The notes beneath the pieces were generated by a model. It saw only the letters and a program-made list of their open reading frames with translations. It was not told where the DNA came from and did no database searches. A stretch of DNA of 43,385 bases, taken from positions 1 through 43,385 of the forward strand of contig NZ_JALNZY010000009.1 in the NCBI RefSeq assembly GCF_023229105.1, given 5' to 3'. Shown one piece after another: positions 7,888 through 16,849 of the stretch. The position numbers and the translations under genes are program-made. Position 1 is the stretch's first letter. Each line of letters begins with the position of its first letter. This stretch comes from Sulfurimonas sp. (GTDB taxonomy: Bacteria; Campylobacterota; Campylobacteria; Campylobacterales; Sulfurimonadaceae).

Positions 7888-8649
7888 ATGAAAGAAGAGA
7901 CAAGTTTAGCGATTATTCAGAGCATTGTTGATTCACAAAGAGATTTGATGGTACTGTTTGAAGAGAATAATCCAGTTCTTGTAAACAGAGCTTTTAAAAA
8001 TTTTTTCTCTGTCTCCTCTTTAGTTGAGTACAGGGAGGAGTTTGGTCCATTTGTAAACAATTTTGTTCCGCATCCTTCCTACTTTCATGGGGATAAGATT
8101 GCAAAAGGTAGTAACTGGGTTGATGCTATTTTAGAGCTTCCAACGGAGCAGCGGATTGTCAGCATGATGACGCCTATGTACGAGCCGCATGCTTTTTTAG
8201 TATATATTCAAAAGATAGATGAGTATGTTATTGGCGTATTTGAAGATATTACGCAGACGTTGATTAAACGCATCATGATTGAGAATAATGCGAGCATCGA
8301 CAAACCAAGCGGTGCTTATGCTAAAAACTACTTTTTGCAGATTGCACAGAGTTTTCAAGATGCGGCTGTTTTTAATAAAAAAACAATCAGTGCGATATTG
8401 ATTAAAACGGCTGAAAAAGAGGTTATTGAGCCTTTGGAACTGGTAAAACATTTTAAAAGCATCATAAGACAAGATGATATGTTGATTCGCTGGCAAGACA
8501 ACTCTTTTTTGCTTATATATCTTGTTGATAGCTTGAGCAATGCGCAAAAAATGCTAGATAAAGTTTACACAAAAGGATGCTCGTTTACCCTAATAACTCA
8601 ACAAGAAAAAGAGGGTATTAAAGAGTTTATAAAGAGAGTTGAGAGTTAA
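7888..8649 (+). CDS. PAS-like protein with a degenerate GGDEF domain
   Basis: 253 residues, cytoplasmic. Residues 15-122 look like a PAS sensor fold ending in VIGVFEDITQ, the usual PAS/GGDEF linker. Residues 137-250 follow the GGDEF layout. DKPSGAYAKNYF takes the place of D-x-LTGLxNRxxF. RQDDMLIRWQDNSFLLIY takes the place of RxxDxxxRxGGDEFxxxL. The catalytic GGDEF is therefore WQDNSF (202-207), so no cyclase activity is expected. An R194-x-x-D197 pair lies near the position of an inhibitory site. It converges on, and overlaps by four bases, an intact diguanylate cyclase. It has a good AAAGGAG ribosome-binding site. Confidence 0.6.
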   Translation: MKEETSLAIIQSIVDSQRDLMVLFEENNPVLVNRAFKNFFSVSSLVEYREEFGPFVNNFVPHPSYFHGDKIAKGSNWVDAILELPTEQRIVSMMTPMYEPHAFLVYIQKIDEYVIGVFEDITQTLIKRIMIENNASIDKPSGAYAKNYFLQIAQSFQDAAVFNKKTISAILIKTAEKEVIEPLELVKHFKSIIRQDDMLIRWQDNSFLLIYLVDSLSNAQKMLDKVYTKGCSFTLITQQEKEGIKEFIKRVES

Positions 8650-10577
8650 TTTAACTCTTTTTTACTAAAAAAACAGAATCCGTTTCGCCCACTGTTTTTT
8701 GCTTCATACATGGCTGTATCGGCATTTTTAAAGAGTGTTTTTTGGTCGAGTCCGTCTGTCGGGAAGATTGCAATACCGATTGAAGCAGTTACAAGAAGCT
8801 CATTTTTGTTAAAGATATATGGTAAGCCGATGATTTTAAGAAGTTTTTTTGCGAGTAAAGAGGCTCCCTTAGCATCACTATTTGGAAATAAAAATATAAA
8901 CTCATCTCCGCCTAGACGCGATACGGTATCAACCTCGCGTAAAACAGAGATAAAACGCTTAGAGAGTTCAACCAGTAAAGCGTCGCCTGCATCATGCCCT
9001 AGAGTATCGTTAATCTCTTTGAAATGGTCAAGGTCTAGAAACATAACGCTGAGTTTTTTGTTGTTACGTTTTGCTAATTTTATTGCATAGTTGGTTCGCT
9101 CTTCTAGCTGAAATCTGTTTGGAAGTCCGGTAAGGGAGTCAAAATTTGCAAGATTATAGATGCGCTCCTCGGAGCGTTTTTTATCTGTAATATCCTCTTT
9201 TATAGCAACGTAGTGTGAAATTGTCCCATCAGATTGAAAAATAGGGGATGTCTTGACTTCCTCGACATATTCAACTCCATCTTTTGTCAGATTGACAAAC
9301 TCTCCATGCCAGATTTTTCCGAGAGTTAGATTAGCCCACATATCCTCGTATGCTTTTGTTTTGGTTTTACCTGATTGTAAAAAACGTGGGTTTTTGCCAA
9401 TTACCTCTTGTTTTTGATAGCCCGTTACTTGGGTAAATGCGTTGTTTGCATACTCAATATTTCCGTTTAAATCGGTAATAATTATGGTGCTTGGGCTCTG
9501 CTCGATTGCTTGAGAGAGTTTTAATAGCTTTTGAGCCTGTACTTTAAGCAGATGCCTGCTTTTTAGAAGCGTTAAGACAATATAGAGCAAAAAGAATTGC
9601 ACAGCCAACCCGCCGGACGTCATCAAGAGCGGGTACAATGTATCTATGGATTCATCAAACTCTTTCGTACTTAAGAAGTGGATTTGCCACGATACGTTAT
9701 TTATCTCAACTGTTTTTTTTGTGTAAAATTTTGATTTGTATGAAGATGGTTTATAGGATTCGTAGAGCAGATGCTCTTTGCAAATATTGTTGCTGTCATA
9801 TATTTTAAAATTTAAGATAGACTTTTGCAGAGTGATTTTATCCATAATGTCATTCATACGAAAAGGGCTGTAAACAAAGCCCTCTAAAGCCTCTTGCCTC
9901 TCTTTTTTGCTATCTAATTTTGCATACTTTTTATAGAGAGGCAGGTACATTAAAATACCCGCTTGCACGTCATCATAAATCTCTTGAACAAGAGTGACTC
10001 TCCCCGAAATCGAAGTCTTGCCAGTATCTCTTGCTATTTGCATTGCAGCTTTGCGGGTTGCTTCTGAAAACATATCATAGCCGATTGCTGCAATATTTCG
10101 TTCGTCCATAGGTTCAAGGTATAAAATAGAACTGTAAATTTCGCGTTTGCCTGAGGGGTGTAATGAAAACGATTCAAATCCACCCTCTCTCATCTGCTGC
10201 TCAATTTTCGCCACTTCATCTGGCTGAATCATCTTTGCAAATCCAATACCCTGCATCCCGGGATAGTTTTTCTTGATGTTTATTATTTCTATAAAATCAT
10301 GCCACTCTTTGCGGGTTACAAAGTCGCTTCCATACAAGAAGCCTACTCCGCTTTGGAGTACATTTTCATATTTTTGCATACGGTATTTTATTTTGTCTAT
10401 GTTCTCATCTACAGAATCTTCAAATTTTTGTGCAGCAATAGCATTGTAGTAGTTTTGGGTTGTAACCCAGATAGAAGCAGCGACAAGAATTGAAAACAGC
10501 ACTATGAAAAAAACCGTCACTTTATTATAGATGCAACCATTTTTTAACATCATTAAATAGTGAGGGCGTTTTGTCAT
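8646..10577 (-). CDS. membrane diguanylate cyclase with CHASE, PAS and GGDEF domains
   Basis: 643 residues: TM1 about 19-38; periplasmic CHASE-type sensor about 75-300 (MQGIGFAKMI, LEPMDERNIAAIGYDM); TM2 about 316-338; PAS about 350-465 (YANNAFTQVTGYQKQEVIGKNP) ending EDITDKK; GGDEF domain about 475-640 opening with DSLTGLPNRF. The active site GGDEF is intact at 556-560. The inhibitory I-site RxxD (REVD, 547-550) sits five residues upstream as in product-inhibited cyclases. It should make cyclic-di-GMP from GTP in response to a periplasmic ligand and a PAS signal. Ligand unknown. No EAL domain. Confidence 0.9.
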   Translation of the reverse strand: MTKRPHYLMMLKNGCIYNKVTVFFIVLFSILVAASIWVTTQNYYNAIAAQKFEDSVDENIDKIKYRMQKYENVLQSGVGFLYGSDFVTRKEWHDFIEIINIKKNYPGMQGIGFAKMIQPDEVAKIEQQMREGGFESFSLHPSGKREIYSSILYLEPMDERNIAAIGYDMFSEATRKAAMQIARDTGKTSISGRVTLVQEIYDDVQAGILMYLPLYKKYAKLDSKKERQEALEGFVYSPFRMNDIMDKITLQKSILNFKIYDSNNICKEHLLYESYKPSSYKSKFYTKKTVEINNVSWQIHFLSTKEFDESIDTLYPLLMTSGGLAVQFFLLYIVLTLLKSRHLLKVQAQKLLKLSQAIEQSPSTIIITDLNGNIEYANNAFTQVTGYQKQEVIGKNPRFLQSGKTKTKAYEDMWANLTLGKIWHGEFVNLTKDGVEYVEEVKTSPIFQSDGTISHYVAIKEDITDKKRSEERIYNLANFDSLTGLPNRFQLEERTNYAIKLAKRNNKKLSVMFLDLDHFKEINDTLGHDAGDALLVELSKRFISVLREVDTVSRLGGDEFIFLFPNSDAKGASLLAKKLLKIIGLPYIFNKNELLVTASIGIAIFPTDGLDQKTLFKNADTAMYEAKNSGRNGFCFFSKKELN

Positions 10578-10641
10578 CTGCTTAAACCTAGCCGTTTATT
10601 TAAATATATTTATATGTTAACATAAATCAAAAATTTGTTTA

Positions 10642-12477
10642 CTATATTTGTTCAAATTCGGCTATTTTTTTCTCATAATCGTTTGTAATTTCATCAAATT
10701 CACTCTGTAGTATTTCAAGGAGTTCAAACATCTTCTCAACCTCTTTTTGCTCTAAAGATACGAGTTTTGAGAATTCAATGATTTTAAAGCTATCTCCGCT
10801 ATTTGAGGCTTCTAGCAGTCTCTTTTGATGAGAAGCCAAAGTCTCTTCGGACTTGATGATAGAGGCTTCAAGCTTGTCAATCTTTTTTTTCATCGGCGAA
10901 GTGAGCTTGTTTTTTTCTCTAATAAGGTCAGCTTTTACTTTTTTGTTCTCTTTAAAGCTTGCTTTTGGTTTTTGCTTGATTTTATCTTCTTCCTCCTCTT
11001 CCCAGCCCATTTTTTCTAAAAAGAGGTCATATCCGCCATCAAAATACTCTGCCCCATTTTTTGTAAAGATGATAAGTCTATCACAGGTACGGCGTAGCAA
11101 CTCCTCAGAGTGCGTTACGATGATTACGGAGCCTTTGAAGTTTTTAATTGCTGTTGTGAGTGCTTCTATGGAGTCCATGTCTAAGTGGTTTGTAGGCTCA
11201 TCCAAAAAGAGAAGATTGACATCACGCGCTAAAATCTGCCCGAGCATTACACGACTTTTCTCGCCTCCTGAGAGTAGAGAGACTCTCTTGTCCGCATTAT
11301 CTGCACTAAACATCATCGAACCGCAGATACTTCTGATAACTTGAGTAGGGAGCTTTGTGTTTGCGGAGTGAATTTCATCTATTACCGTGCTGTTAGGATG
11401 CAGTCTTGCGATATTTGTCTGTCCAAAGTGTGCAAAAGCGGTGCTCGGATGCATGTGAACTTCACCACTAAGCGCTTTTAATTCGCCAGCAATGGTGTTT
11501 AAGAGAGTTGATTTGCCTTTTCCGTTCTTACCGATAATTCCAAGACGCTCTCCCTTTTCAAGCACAAAGGAGATGTTTTTAAACAAAATATTATCAGGTG
11601 TATAACCAAAACTTAAATTTTTAACATCAAGAAGAACTTTTGCCGGCGTATCTTTGTAGTTAAAATCAAATTTCAAAGATGCGTCGTATCCCAAATCCTC
11701 AAGTAGGTCCATCTTCTCAAGCTGTTTTACCTTTGACTGGGCAAGAGCGGCTGTTGAGGCACGCGCTTTGTTTCTTGCAATAAAATCTTCAAGCTCTTTT
11801 ACTTTTTTATCCTGTGAAATCTTCTGCTTCTCATGCAGCTCATCGCTTGATTTTAGCTGCTCATAATATTTATGCGTATCTCCGGCGATAATCCTTAGAT
11901 TTTTGCGTACAATTCCCATTGTGTGCGTAGTGACGGCGTCCATGAAATCCCTGTCGTGAGTGATTAAAATAACTTCGCCCTCAAAAGCTTTTAGAAAATT
12001 TTTCAGCCATCTAAGCGAGAGGATGTCAAGGTAGTTTGTCGGCTCATCCAAAAGAAGCAGATTAGGCTCAGTTACAAGAAGTTTTGCAAGGTTGATGCGG
12101 ATTTGATAACCGCCTGAGAAAGAGAGAGGGTCTTTTTCTAAATCCTCTTGCGTAAAACCCAAACCAAATAGAATCTTCTCAACTCTGTAGAGATCATACT
12201 TCATATCCTCCTCAAGAGCTAAAGCCGCCTCTTCTATTAGAGTGTTTTGGCTAAACTCAAGGTACTGCTTAAGCGCACCTATTTTATATCCTCGTGGTAT
12301 AATTACCTCTCCCGTGTCGGGGGTGTCCTCGCCTAAAATAAGTTTAAAAAGCGTTGATTTGCCGCTTCCGTTGCGTCCTACTAATCCGACTTTGTTGCCT
12401 GAGTTAAGCTTAAAGGTAAGGTTACTAAAAAGCTCCTGTTTGCCGAAACTTTTTGAAATATTTATAAGTTGTATCAT
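10642..12477 (-). CDS. ABC-F family ATPase (Uup/YheS-like)
   Basis: 611 residues with two ATP-binding cassettes and no membrane segments. Cassette 1 has Walker A GRNGSGKS (34-41), signature FSGGYQIR and LLLLDEPTNYLD. Cassette 2 has GKNGKGKS, LLSGGEKSR and LFLDEPTNHLD. Between them lies a charged helical linker (about 205-270), the ABC-F interaction motif that enters the ribosomal E site. A C-terminal coiled coil fills about 520-611. Such proteins act on translating ribosomes rather than in transport. Subfamily is uncertain: Uup, YheS/EttA-like housekeeping and antibiotic protection cannot be separated by eye, though the core-chromosome setting favours housekeeping. Confidence 0.9.
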   Translation of the reverse strand: MIQLINISKSFGKQELFSNLTFKLNSGNKVGLVGRNGSGKSTLFKLILGEDTPDTGEVIIPRGYKIGALKQYLEFSQNTLIEEAALALEEDMKYDLYRVEKILFGLGFTQEDLEKDPLSFSGGYQIRINLAKLLVTEPNLLLLDEPTNYLDILSLRWLKNFLKAFEGEVILITHDRDFMDAVTTHTMGIVRKNLRIIAGDTHKYYEQLKSSDELHEKQKISQDKKVKELEDFIARNKARASTAALAQSKVKQLEKMDLLEDLGYDASLKFDFNYKDTPAKVLLDVKNLSFGYTPDNILFKNISFVLEKGERLGIIGKNGKGKSTLLNTIAGELKALSGEVHMHPSTAFAHFGQTNIARLHPNSTVIDEIHSANTKLPTQVIRSICGSMMFSADNADKRVSLLSGGEKSRVMLGQILARDVNLLFLDEPTNHLDMDSIEALTTAIKNFKGSVIIVTHSEELLRRTCDRLIIFTKNGAEYFDGGYDLFLEKMGWEEEEEDKIKQKPKASFKENKKVKADLIREKNKLTSPMKKKIDKLEASIIKSEETLASHQKRLLEASNSGDSFKIIEFSKLVSLEQKEVEKMFELLEILQSEFDEITNDYEKKIAEFEQI

Positions 12478-12532
12478 ACTCTTCTTCTATTTTTATGTTT
12501 GAGACCTCTTGCTAGAGCTCTTTTGGGGTTAA

Positions 12533-12555
12533 ATTTGCCAACTTTGCTGGCAAAT
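12533..12555 (-). terminator. hairpin between the RBBP9-like hydrolase and ABC-F genes
   Basis: Perfect 8-bp arms ATTTGCCA and TGGCAAAT enclose a 7-base loop in the 92-bp gap downstream of the hydrolase gene. Read leftward it is followed by only a short TTTAACCCC, so it would be a weak terminator or attenuator. Confidence 0.4.
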
Positions 12556-12569
12556 CGCTGAAGCAATCT

Positions 12570-13109
12570 CTACTTAATGAGAGAAGCTACCTCTTCTAGC
12601 ATCCATGGCCACTGTCCATAGCCGCTTTGGCTGTTTATATGCCCTGCATCTTCTAAAACTATCATTTTAATAGCAAGCATTTTTTGAAGTGTTTGTGCTT
12701 CTTGTTGCGTCATGTATGGATCGTTTGTAGAAGTGATAAGCAGGCTCTTTTTTGCATAAAGATTTACAGGAGCCTTACAAGGGAAAAAACTCTCTAACTC
12801 TTTTATGTCACACTTCAAACTTGGAGGAACAACAAGAAAAAGATTTTCTATCTCCCTAATTTTGCCCTCATTGCAAAGATGAAACCAGAGTATATTTGCC
12901 AACGAGTGGCAAATAACGATATCTGGTTTAAAATCTTCTAATTCTTTGGTTAACTGTATTATCCACTCATTTTTATTTGGAAAGTCAAAGTCACTGAATT
13001 TTAAAAAACTGACACAACCGTAATTTTTTGCTATCTCAGCTGAGAGCCAACTCTGCCAATGCGGGAAATCACTTCCGCCCCAGCCGTGTAGTATTAAAAC
13101 TCTTTTCAT
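12570..13109 (-). CDS. RBBP9/YdeN-like alpha/beta hydrolase
   Basis: 179 residues in the RBBP9/YdeN serine hydrolase family. It opens with RVLILHGWGGS (oxyanion region). HWQSWL is a family signature. The nucleophile elbow is CHSLAN, an acid is likely in TSTNDPYM, and the catalytic His is in DAGHINSQSGYGQWPWM, which closely matches family members. I chose ATG 13109, just after the gltX stop at 13114; an earlier ATG at 13160 would overlap gltX by 47 bases and add residues absent from the family. Substrate unknown. It is probably co-transcribed with gltX. Confidence 0.85.
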   Translation of the reverse strand: MKRVLILHGWGGSDFPHWQSWLSAEIAKNYGCVSFLKFSDFDFPNKNEWIIQLTKELEDFKPDIVICHSLANILWFHLCNEGKIREIENLFLVVPPSLKCDIKELESFFPCKAPVNLYAKKSLLITSTNDPYMTQQEAQTLQKMLAIKMIVLEDAGHINSQSGYGQWPWMLEEVASLIK

Positions 13110-13113
13110 TCTT

Positions 13114-14502
13114 TTAGGAGTGCTTGAGGATAACGTTTTCAATTCTAAGAATAGTCTCATCCCTGCCGATTATCGCCATTACATTATCAAGTCCCGGTCC
13201 GCTCATTTTACCTAAAAGTGCGATGCGAAGAGGCTGCCCGATTTTACCAAAACCTATTTTCATCTCATCGACTACCTCTTGCATCAGGTGATGATAATCG
13301 CTCGGAAGGTGAAGCTCACTTGCCGCAGATACTTTTGCTTTAAAAATATTTAAAATCTCCAATGCATCACCTTTTAGCGCTTTTTCTGCAGCTGCTTGGT
13401 CATAATAAGTTGGCGTGCTAATAACCTCATACACAAGAGATGCCATCTCCTTGAGAGTTTTTGCACGCTCCTTTAAGGCATCTAGCAAAATCTCTTTTTT
13501 ATCATGAGAAGTTAACAGCAGACCGTACTGCTCAAGAAGTTTTGCAAGTTCGTTATTCGGAGTATTTTTGATATAGTGAGAGTTGAGCCAGTCAAGTTTT
13601 TCGGTGTTGTAAATAGATGCCGATTTGTTGATGTTTTTTGGATCAAAAAGCTCTCGCATCTCATCTAGGGAAAAAATCTCCTGATCCCCATGACTCCATC
13701 CAAGGCGCACTAAAAAGTTTAAAAGTGCTTCGGGCATATATCCCATCTCTTTGTATGCCATAACATCTGTGGCGCCATCACGTTTAGAGAGTTTTTTACC
13801 CTCTGCGTTGTGAATCATTGGAACATGATAAAAATTTGGTATATCAAATCCAAGTGCCTCATAAATTACAATCTGTTTTGGCGTATTTGAGAGGTGGTCG
13901 TCTCCGCGGATAACTTCCGTAACTCCCATAAGATGGTCATCTATCGCTACGACAAAGTTGTATGTCGGCGAGCCGTCGGCTCTAGCGATAATAAAATCAT
14001 CCAAGATATCCTCATGCTTGAAAACAACGTTACCTTTTATGCCATCTCTAACAATAATCTCCCCGTTAAGAGGCGCTTTTATGCGGATGGCAGGTTCGAT
14101 ACCCTCGGGAGGAGTGCCGGTAAAATCACGATATTTGCCTTCATATTTTGTTCTTTGTTTGTTTGCCATCTGTGTCTCTCTAAGTTCTGATAGCTCCTCT
14201 TTTGACATGTAGCATCTGTAGGCCTTACCCTCATCAAGAAGCTGTTTTATATATTTTGCATATATTTCATCTCTTTTTGATTGGTAAGTTATCTCCCCGT
14301 CATGCTCTAAGCCGAGCCAATGAAACGCATTGACAATTGCTTCTGCTGCTTGTTTAGAATTTCTCGCTTTATCGGTGTCTTCAATTCGAAGAAGAAACTT
14401 CCCGTTATGTTTTCTAGCCCAAAGATAAGAAAAAAGAGCTGTTCTCAAACCGCCGATATGTAAATAGCCCGTAGGACTTGGAGCAAAACGAGTGACAACC
14501 AT
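13114..14502 (-). CDS. gltX: glutamyl-tRNA synthetase (GluRS1-type)
   Basis: 462 residues, class I synthetase. The HIGH motif is HIGG (15-18) in APSPTGYLHIGGLRTALF and the KMSKS loop is KLSKR (237-241). VIRGDDHLSNTPKQI and the C-terminal anticodon-binding helical domain are present. It charges tRNA-Glu. Many Campylobacterota have two gltX genes, one specialised for tRNA-Gln. The sequence here reads like the Helicobacter GluRS1 (tRNA-Glu) type as I recall it, so a second copy is expected elsewhere. Only one of the cysteines of the usual zinc site (YRCYMS) is visible. Confidence 0.95.
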   Translation of the reverse strand: MVVTRFAPSPTGYLHIGGLRTALFSYLWARKHNGKFLLRIEDTDKARNSKQAAEAIVNAFHWLGLEHDGEITYQSKRDEIYAKYIKQLLDEGKAYRCYMSKEELSELRETQMANKQRTKYEGKYRDFTGTPPEGIEPAIRIKAPLNGEIIVRDGIKGNVVFKHEDILDDFIIARADGSPTYNFVVAIDDHLMGVTEVIRGDDHLSNTPKQIVIYEALGFDIPNFYHVPMIHNAEGKKLSKRDGATDVMAYKEMGYMPEALLNFLVRLGWSHGDQEIFSLDEMRELFDPKNINKSASIYNTEKLDWLNSHYIKNTPNNELAKLLEQYGLLLTSHDKKEILLDALKERAKTLKEMASLVYEVISTPTYYDQAAAEKALKGDALEILNIFKAKVSAASELHLPSDYHHLMQEVVDEMKIGFGKIGQPLRIALLGKMSGPGLDNVMAIIGRDETILRIENVILKHS

Positions 14503-14604
14503 AAAAAGCCTTTAGTAAATAGTTGTGGAATTTTAGGCTATTATTTGTTAAAAGCGGGTAAAATACTTCTATAAAAATTATAATAATAGAGTATAGGATA
14601 GTAA

Positions 14605-15438
14605 ATGTATAAGGTATTTTTATCTCTTTTTTTTAGCGCACTGCTTAGCGCGGAGCTGATTAACGGGGTTAGTGTTGTGGTCAAGGGAGAGGCAATCACT
14701 CTTTATGATATAAAAGAGGAGATGCGAATATCTAATGTCCAAGCAGATGTAGCAACCAATAATTTGATAAGAAAAAAATTAGAAACTGCAGAGATTGATG
14801 ATAGACACATAAGCGTAACAAGCTCCGATGTTTATGATGATATTAAAAAGATGGCTGCTGCAAATAAAATGAGCATAGATGAGTTTTACGAAGTCATCAG
14901 AAATACAAACGGACTAAGTTCCACAGAATTTAAAGAGAAGACAAAAGAGAAGATTTTATCGCAAAAGCTCTACTCGGCGATTGCTTACTCCTCTATTGAA
15001 CTTCCGGATGAGGAGGAGCTAAAAGAGTATTTTGAATTGCATAAAACAGAGTTTTTACGCCCTAGTGCTTTTAAAGTCTCAATATACAGCTCACAAAATA
15101 GAGCTGCTCTTGAAAAAAAGATAACTATTGCGATGTTTCACTCAGATGAAATACAAATACAGGGACAAAATTTAGAGTATGGCAGAATACCTCAGGAGCT
15201 CTCAAGACTTCTTGAAAATACAAAAATAAACAGCTTTACCCCTATAGTGGCTGATCCAAACGGTTCATTTGTGAGTTTTTTTCTCAAAGGGATTGATGCT
15301 CCAAGTAGTGTAGATTATGAGAGTGTGAAAAATGAGATGATAAATCTTATTATGACACAAAAAAGAGAGCAGGTTTTGAGTGATTATTTTGCAAGACTTA
15401 GAAATAGCACGGATATAAAAGTCATTAGAGAGCTGTAG
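14605..15438 (+). CDS. SurA-like periplasmic chaperone / peptidyl-prolyl isomerase-type protein
   Basis: 277 residues. An N-terminal signal peptide (residues 1-16, cut near LSA) is followed by the SurA/PpiD-type start NGVSVVVKGEAITLYDI and a helical chaperone domain (residues 20-150, with SSTEFKEKTKEKILSQKLY). The later part (150-240) is where a parvulin domain would sit but is short and degenerate, so isomerase activity is doubtful. A final helix (VDYESVKNEMINLIMTQKREQ) closes the chaperone core. It probably helps outer membrane proteins through the periplasm. It is first in an operon with dCMP deaminase, with a three-base gap. Confidence 0.75.
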   Translation: MYKVFLSLFFSALLSAELINGVSVVVKGEAITLYDIKEEMRISNVQADVATNNLIRKKLETAEIDDRHISVTSSDVYDDIKKMAAANKMSIDEFYEVIRNTNGLSSTEFKEKTKEKILSQKLYSAIAYSSIELPDEEELKEYFELHKTEFLRPSAFKVSIYSSQNRAALEKKITIAMFHSDEIQIQGQNLEYGRIPQELSRLLENTKINSFTPIVADPNGSFVSFFLKGIDAPSSVDYESVKNEMINLIMTQKREQVLSDYFARLRNSTDIKVIREL

Positions 15439-15441
15439 CGC

Positions 15442-15885
15442 ATGTTAAATGATGAAAATTTTATAAACATCGCACAAGAGATAGCGAGTGCTTCTAAATG
15501 TGTCTCCAAGCAGGTGGGTGCGGTAATCGTAAAAGATGGAAGAATTCTAAGTACAGGCTATAACGGTACTCCCTCAGGATATATAAACTGTTGTGAACAC
15601 TGGGAAGACAAATATACTTCAAATCATCATGAGTGGTCAAAAACATACGAGATACATGCAGAGATGAATGCCATCATCTGGGCGGCACGAAAAGGAATCC
15701 CCGTTGAGGGCGCAACCATTTATGTCACGCTTGAGCCTTGCAGCGAGTGCAGTAAAAATATAATAGCAAGCGGAATCGCGCGCATTGTTTATCTCAAGCC
15801 TTATGAGCACAACCACTCCGCAATAATCTCAAAATTTATAAAAGACAACAATGTAAGCATTGAAATGTTAAGTCACAAAGGATAG
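15442..15885 (+). CDS. dCMP deaminase (ComEB family)
   Basis: 147 residues of the cytidine/deoxycytidylate deaminase fold. Zinc is bound by HAE (HAEMNAIIWAA) and by the PCxxC of LEPCSECSKNIIASGI; Glu of HAE is the proton shuttle. The CSKQVGAVIV and TGYNGTPSGY segments are typical of dCMP deaminases. The reaction dCMP to dUMP supplies thymidylate synthesis. It sits three bases after the SurA-like gene and three bases before the IscU-like gene, so it is in an operon, although the three functions have no evident link. Confidence 0.9.
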   Translation: MLNDENFINIAQEIASASKCVSKQVGAVIVKDGRILSTGYNGTPSGYINCCEHWEDKYTSNHHEWSKTYEIHAEMNAIIWAARKGIPVEGATIYVTLEPCSECSKNIIASGIARIVYLKPYEHNHSAIISKFIKDNNVSIEMLSHKG

Positions 15886-15888
15886 ATA

Positions 15889-16431
15889 ATGAATGAAGAA
15901 AAAGAGCTACAAGCAGAGATAGGAAAACATCTTATGCAGCCCGAAAACTACGGGAAAATTGAAGATGCAGATTGTGTTGGAGTCGGAATAGACCATGCAA
16001 CAAAGAGCTATGTTATTATGTATCTCAAAAGAGACAATAACTCTATAATAGATGTCAAGTTTGGTTCAAACGGAAATCAGGACACGACAACGTTAGGCTC
16101 TATATTTACCGAGATGATTCATGGCGACACGATTGAGGGCGCTTTGGAGACAGCATCAGCACTAGAGAAAGATTTACTAGAGAGTTATGCGGCAATTCCT
16201 GCTCCAAAAGTTGATACAAGTAAGCCGGAAGGCGAGCAGGTGGAGAGAGTCTCAACGGAGCATCAAGACAGCGCAAATATGGTGCTTACGGCGTTTCGTG
16301 CAGCTATGCGTCATTATGAGAGAAAAGCCGGCGGCATAGAGGAGGAGCAGTTTGAGATAAGTATAGTAAAAACTTGTCCCTACTCTACCTCGGAGTGCAA
16401 CCTTGTACAGAAGCAGAGTAAAGATTCTTAA
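15889..16431 (+). CDS. IscU/NifU N-terminal-like protein without cluster ligands
   Basis: 180 residues. The first 150 follow the IscU/NifU scaffold fold: MQPENYGKIEDADCVGVGI matches the IscU opening, followed by the DVKFGSNGNQDTTTLGSIFTEM helix and the GDTIEGAL segment. The conserved ligands are gone. ACGD reads ATKSY, GCGSA reads SNGNQ, and HCSVLA reads QDSANMV. The only cysteines are C29 and a C-terminal pair (C163, C170) in KTCPYSTSECNL. It is therefore unlikely to build an Fe-S cluster in the standard way. It could be a regulatory or carrier relative. An insert of about 20 residues (PAPKVDTSKPEGEQVE) precedes the last helix. Confidence 0.7.
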   Translation: MNEEKELQAEIGKHLMQPENYGKIEDADCVGVGIDHATKSYVIMYLKRDNNSIIDVKFGSNGNQDTTTLGSIFTEMIHGDTIEGALETASALEKDLLESYAAIPAPKVDTSKPEGEQVERVSTEHQDSANMVLTAFRAAMRHYERKAGGIEEEQFEISIVKTCPYSTSECNLVQKQSKDS

Positions 16432-16781
16432 GCGTTTAAAAATTGTGCAATTCTATCCGTAGGTCTTCCTATGATTGCTCTATCGCCTTTGATTATGATG
16501 GGGCGTTCTATAAGTTTAGGGTGTTTAAACATCGCTTCAATTAGAGCGTCATCGCTATTTTCGTCTTTTAGATTTAGTTCTTTGTATAAATCCTCTTTTG
16601 TTCTCATAAGCTCTCTTGGCTTGATGCCTAGCATCTTTAAAACAGTTCTAATCTGATTTTCATCAGGAGAATTTTCTAAATATTTTATCACCTCAGCTTT
16701 ACATCCGCTATGTGTAACTATTTCCATCGCTTCACGTGATTTTGAACATTTTGGGTTATGCCAAATAGTTACTGCTTGCAT
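16428..16781 (-). CDS. arsC: ArsC-family arsenate reductase (glutaredoxin-type)
   Basis: 117 residues. The catalytic Cys12 is in HNPKCSKSR and the three arginines that bind arsenate in E. coli ArsC (60, 94, 107) correspond to R60, R93 and R106 here (ELMRTKE, IERPIII, IGRPTD). It reduces arsenate to arsenite with glutathione or glutaredoxin in plasmid systems. Chromosomal members of this Spx/ArsC fold may have other roles. No arsB or arsR lies beside it. It converges on the IscU-like gene with a four-base overlap. Confidence 0.85.
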   Translation of the reverse strand: MQAVTIWHNPKCSKSREAMEIVTHSGCKAEVIKYLENSPDENQIRTVLKMLGIKPRELMRTKEDLYKELNLKDENSDDALIEAMFKHPKLIERPIIIKGDRAIIGRPTDRIAQFLNA

Positions 16782-16849
16782 TTTGACCTCTTTTTTATTT
16801 GTATTTTACACTATAATTGAAAAACAAAAAATATTAAAGAGGAGAGAGT

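Noticed and set aside
8710..9090. 126-residue open frame antisense to the GGDEF gene
   Set aside because: Shadow of the diguanylate cyclase frame; no ribosome-binding site and no family resemblance.
10853..11344. 163-residue open frame antisense to the ABC-F gene
   Set aside because: Mirrors conserved ABC-F codons; composition is Ser/Leu/Phe-rich as expected for a shadow frame.
16428..16781. Arsenic resistance operon
   Set aside because: Only arsC is present; neighbours are unrelated and no arsR, arsB or acr3 is visible.
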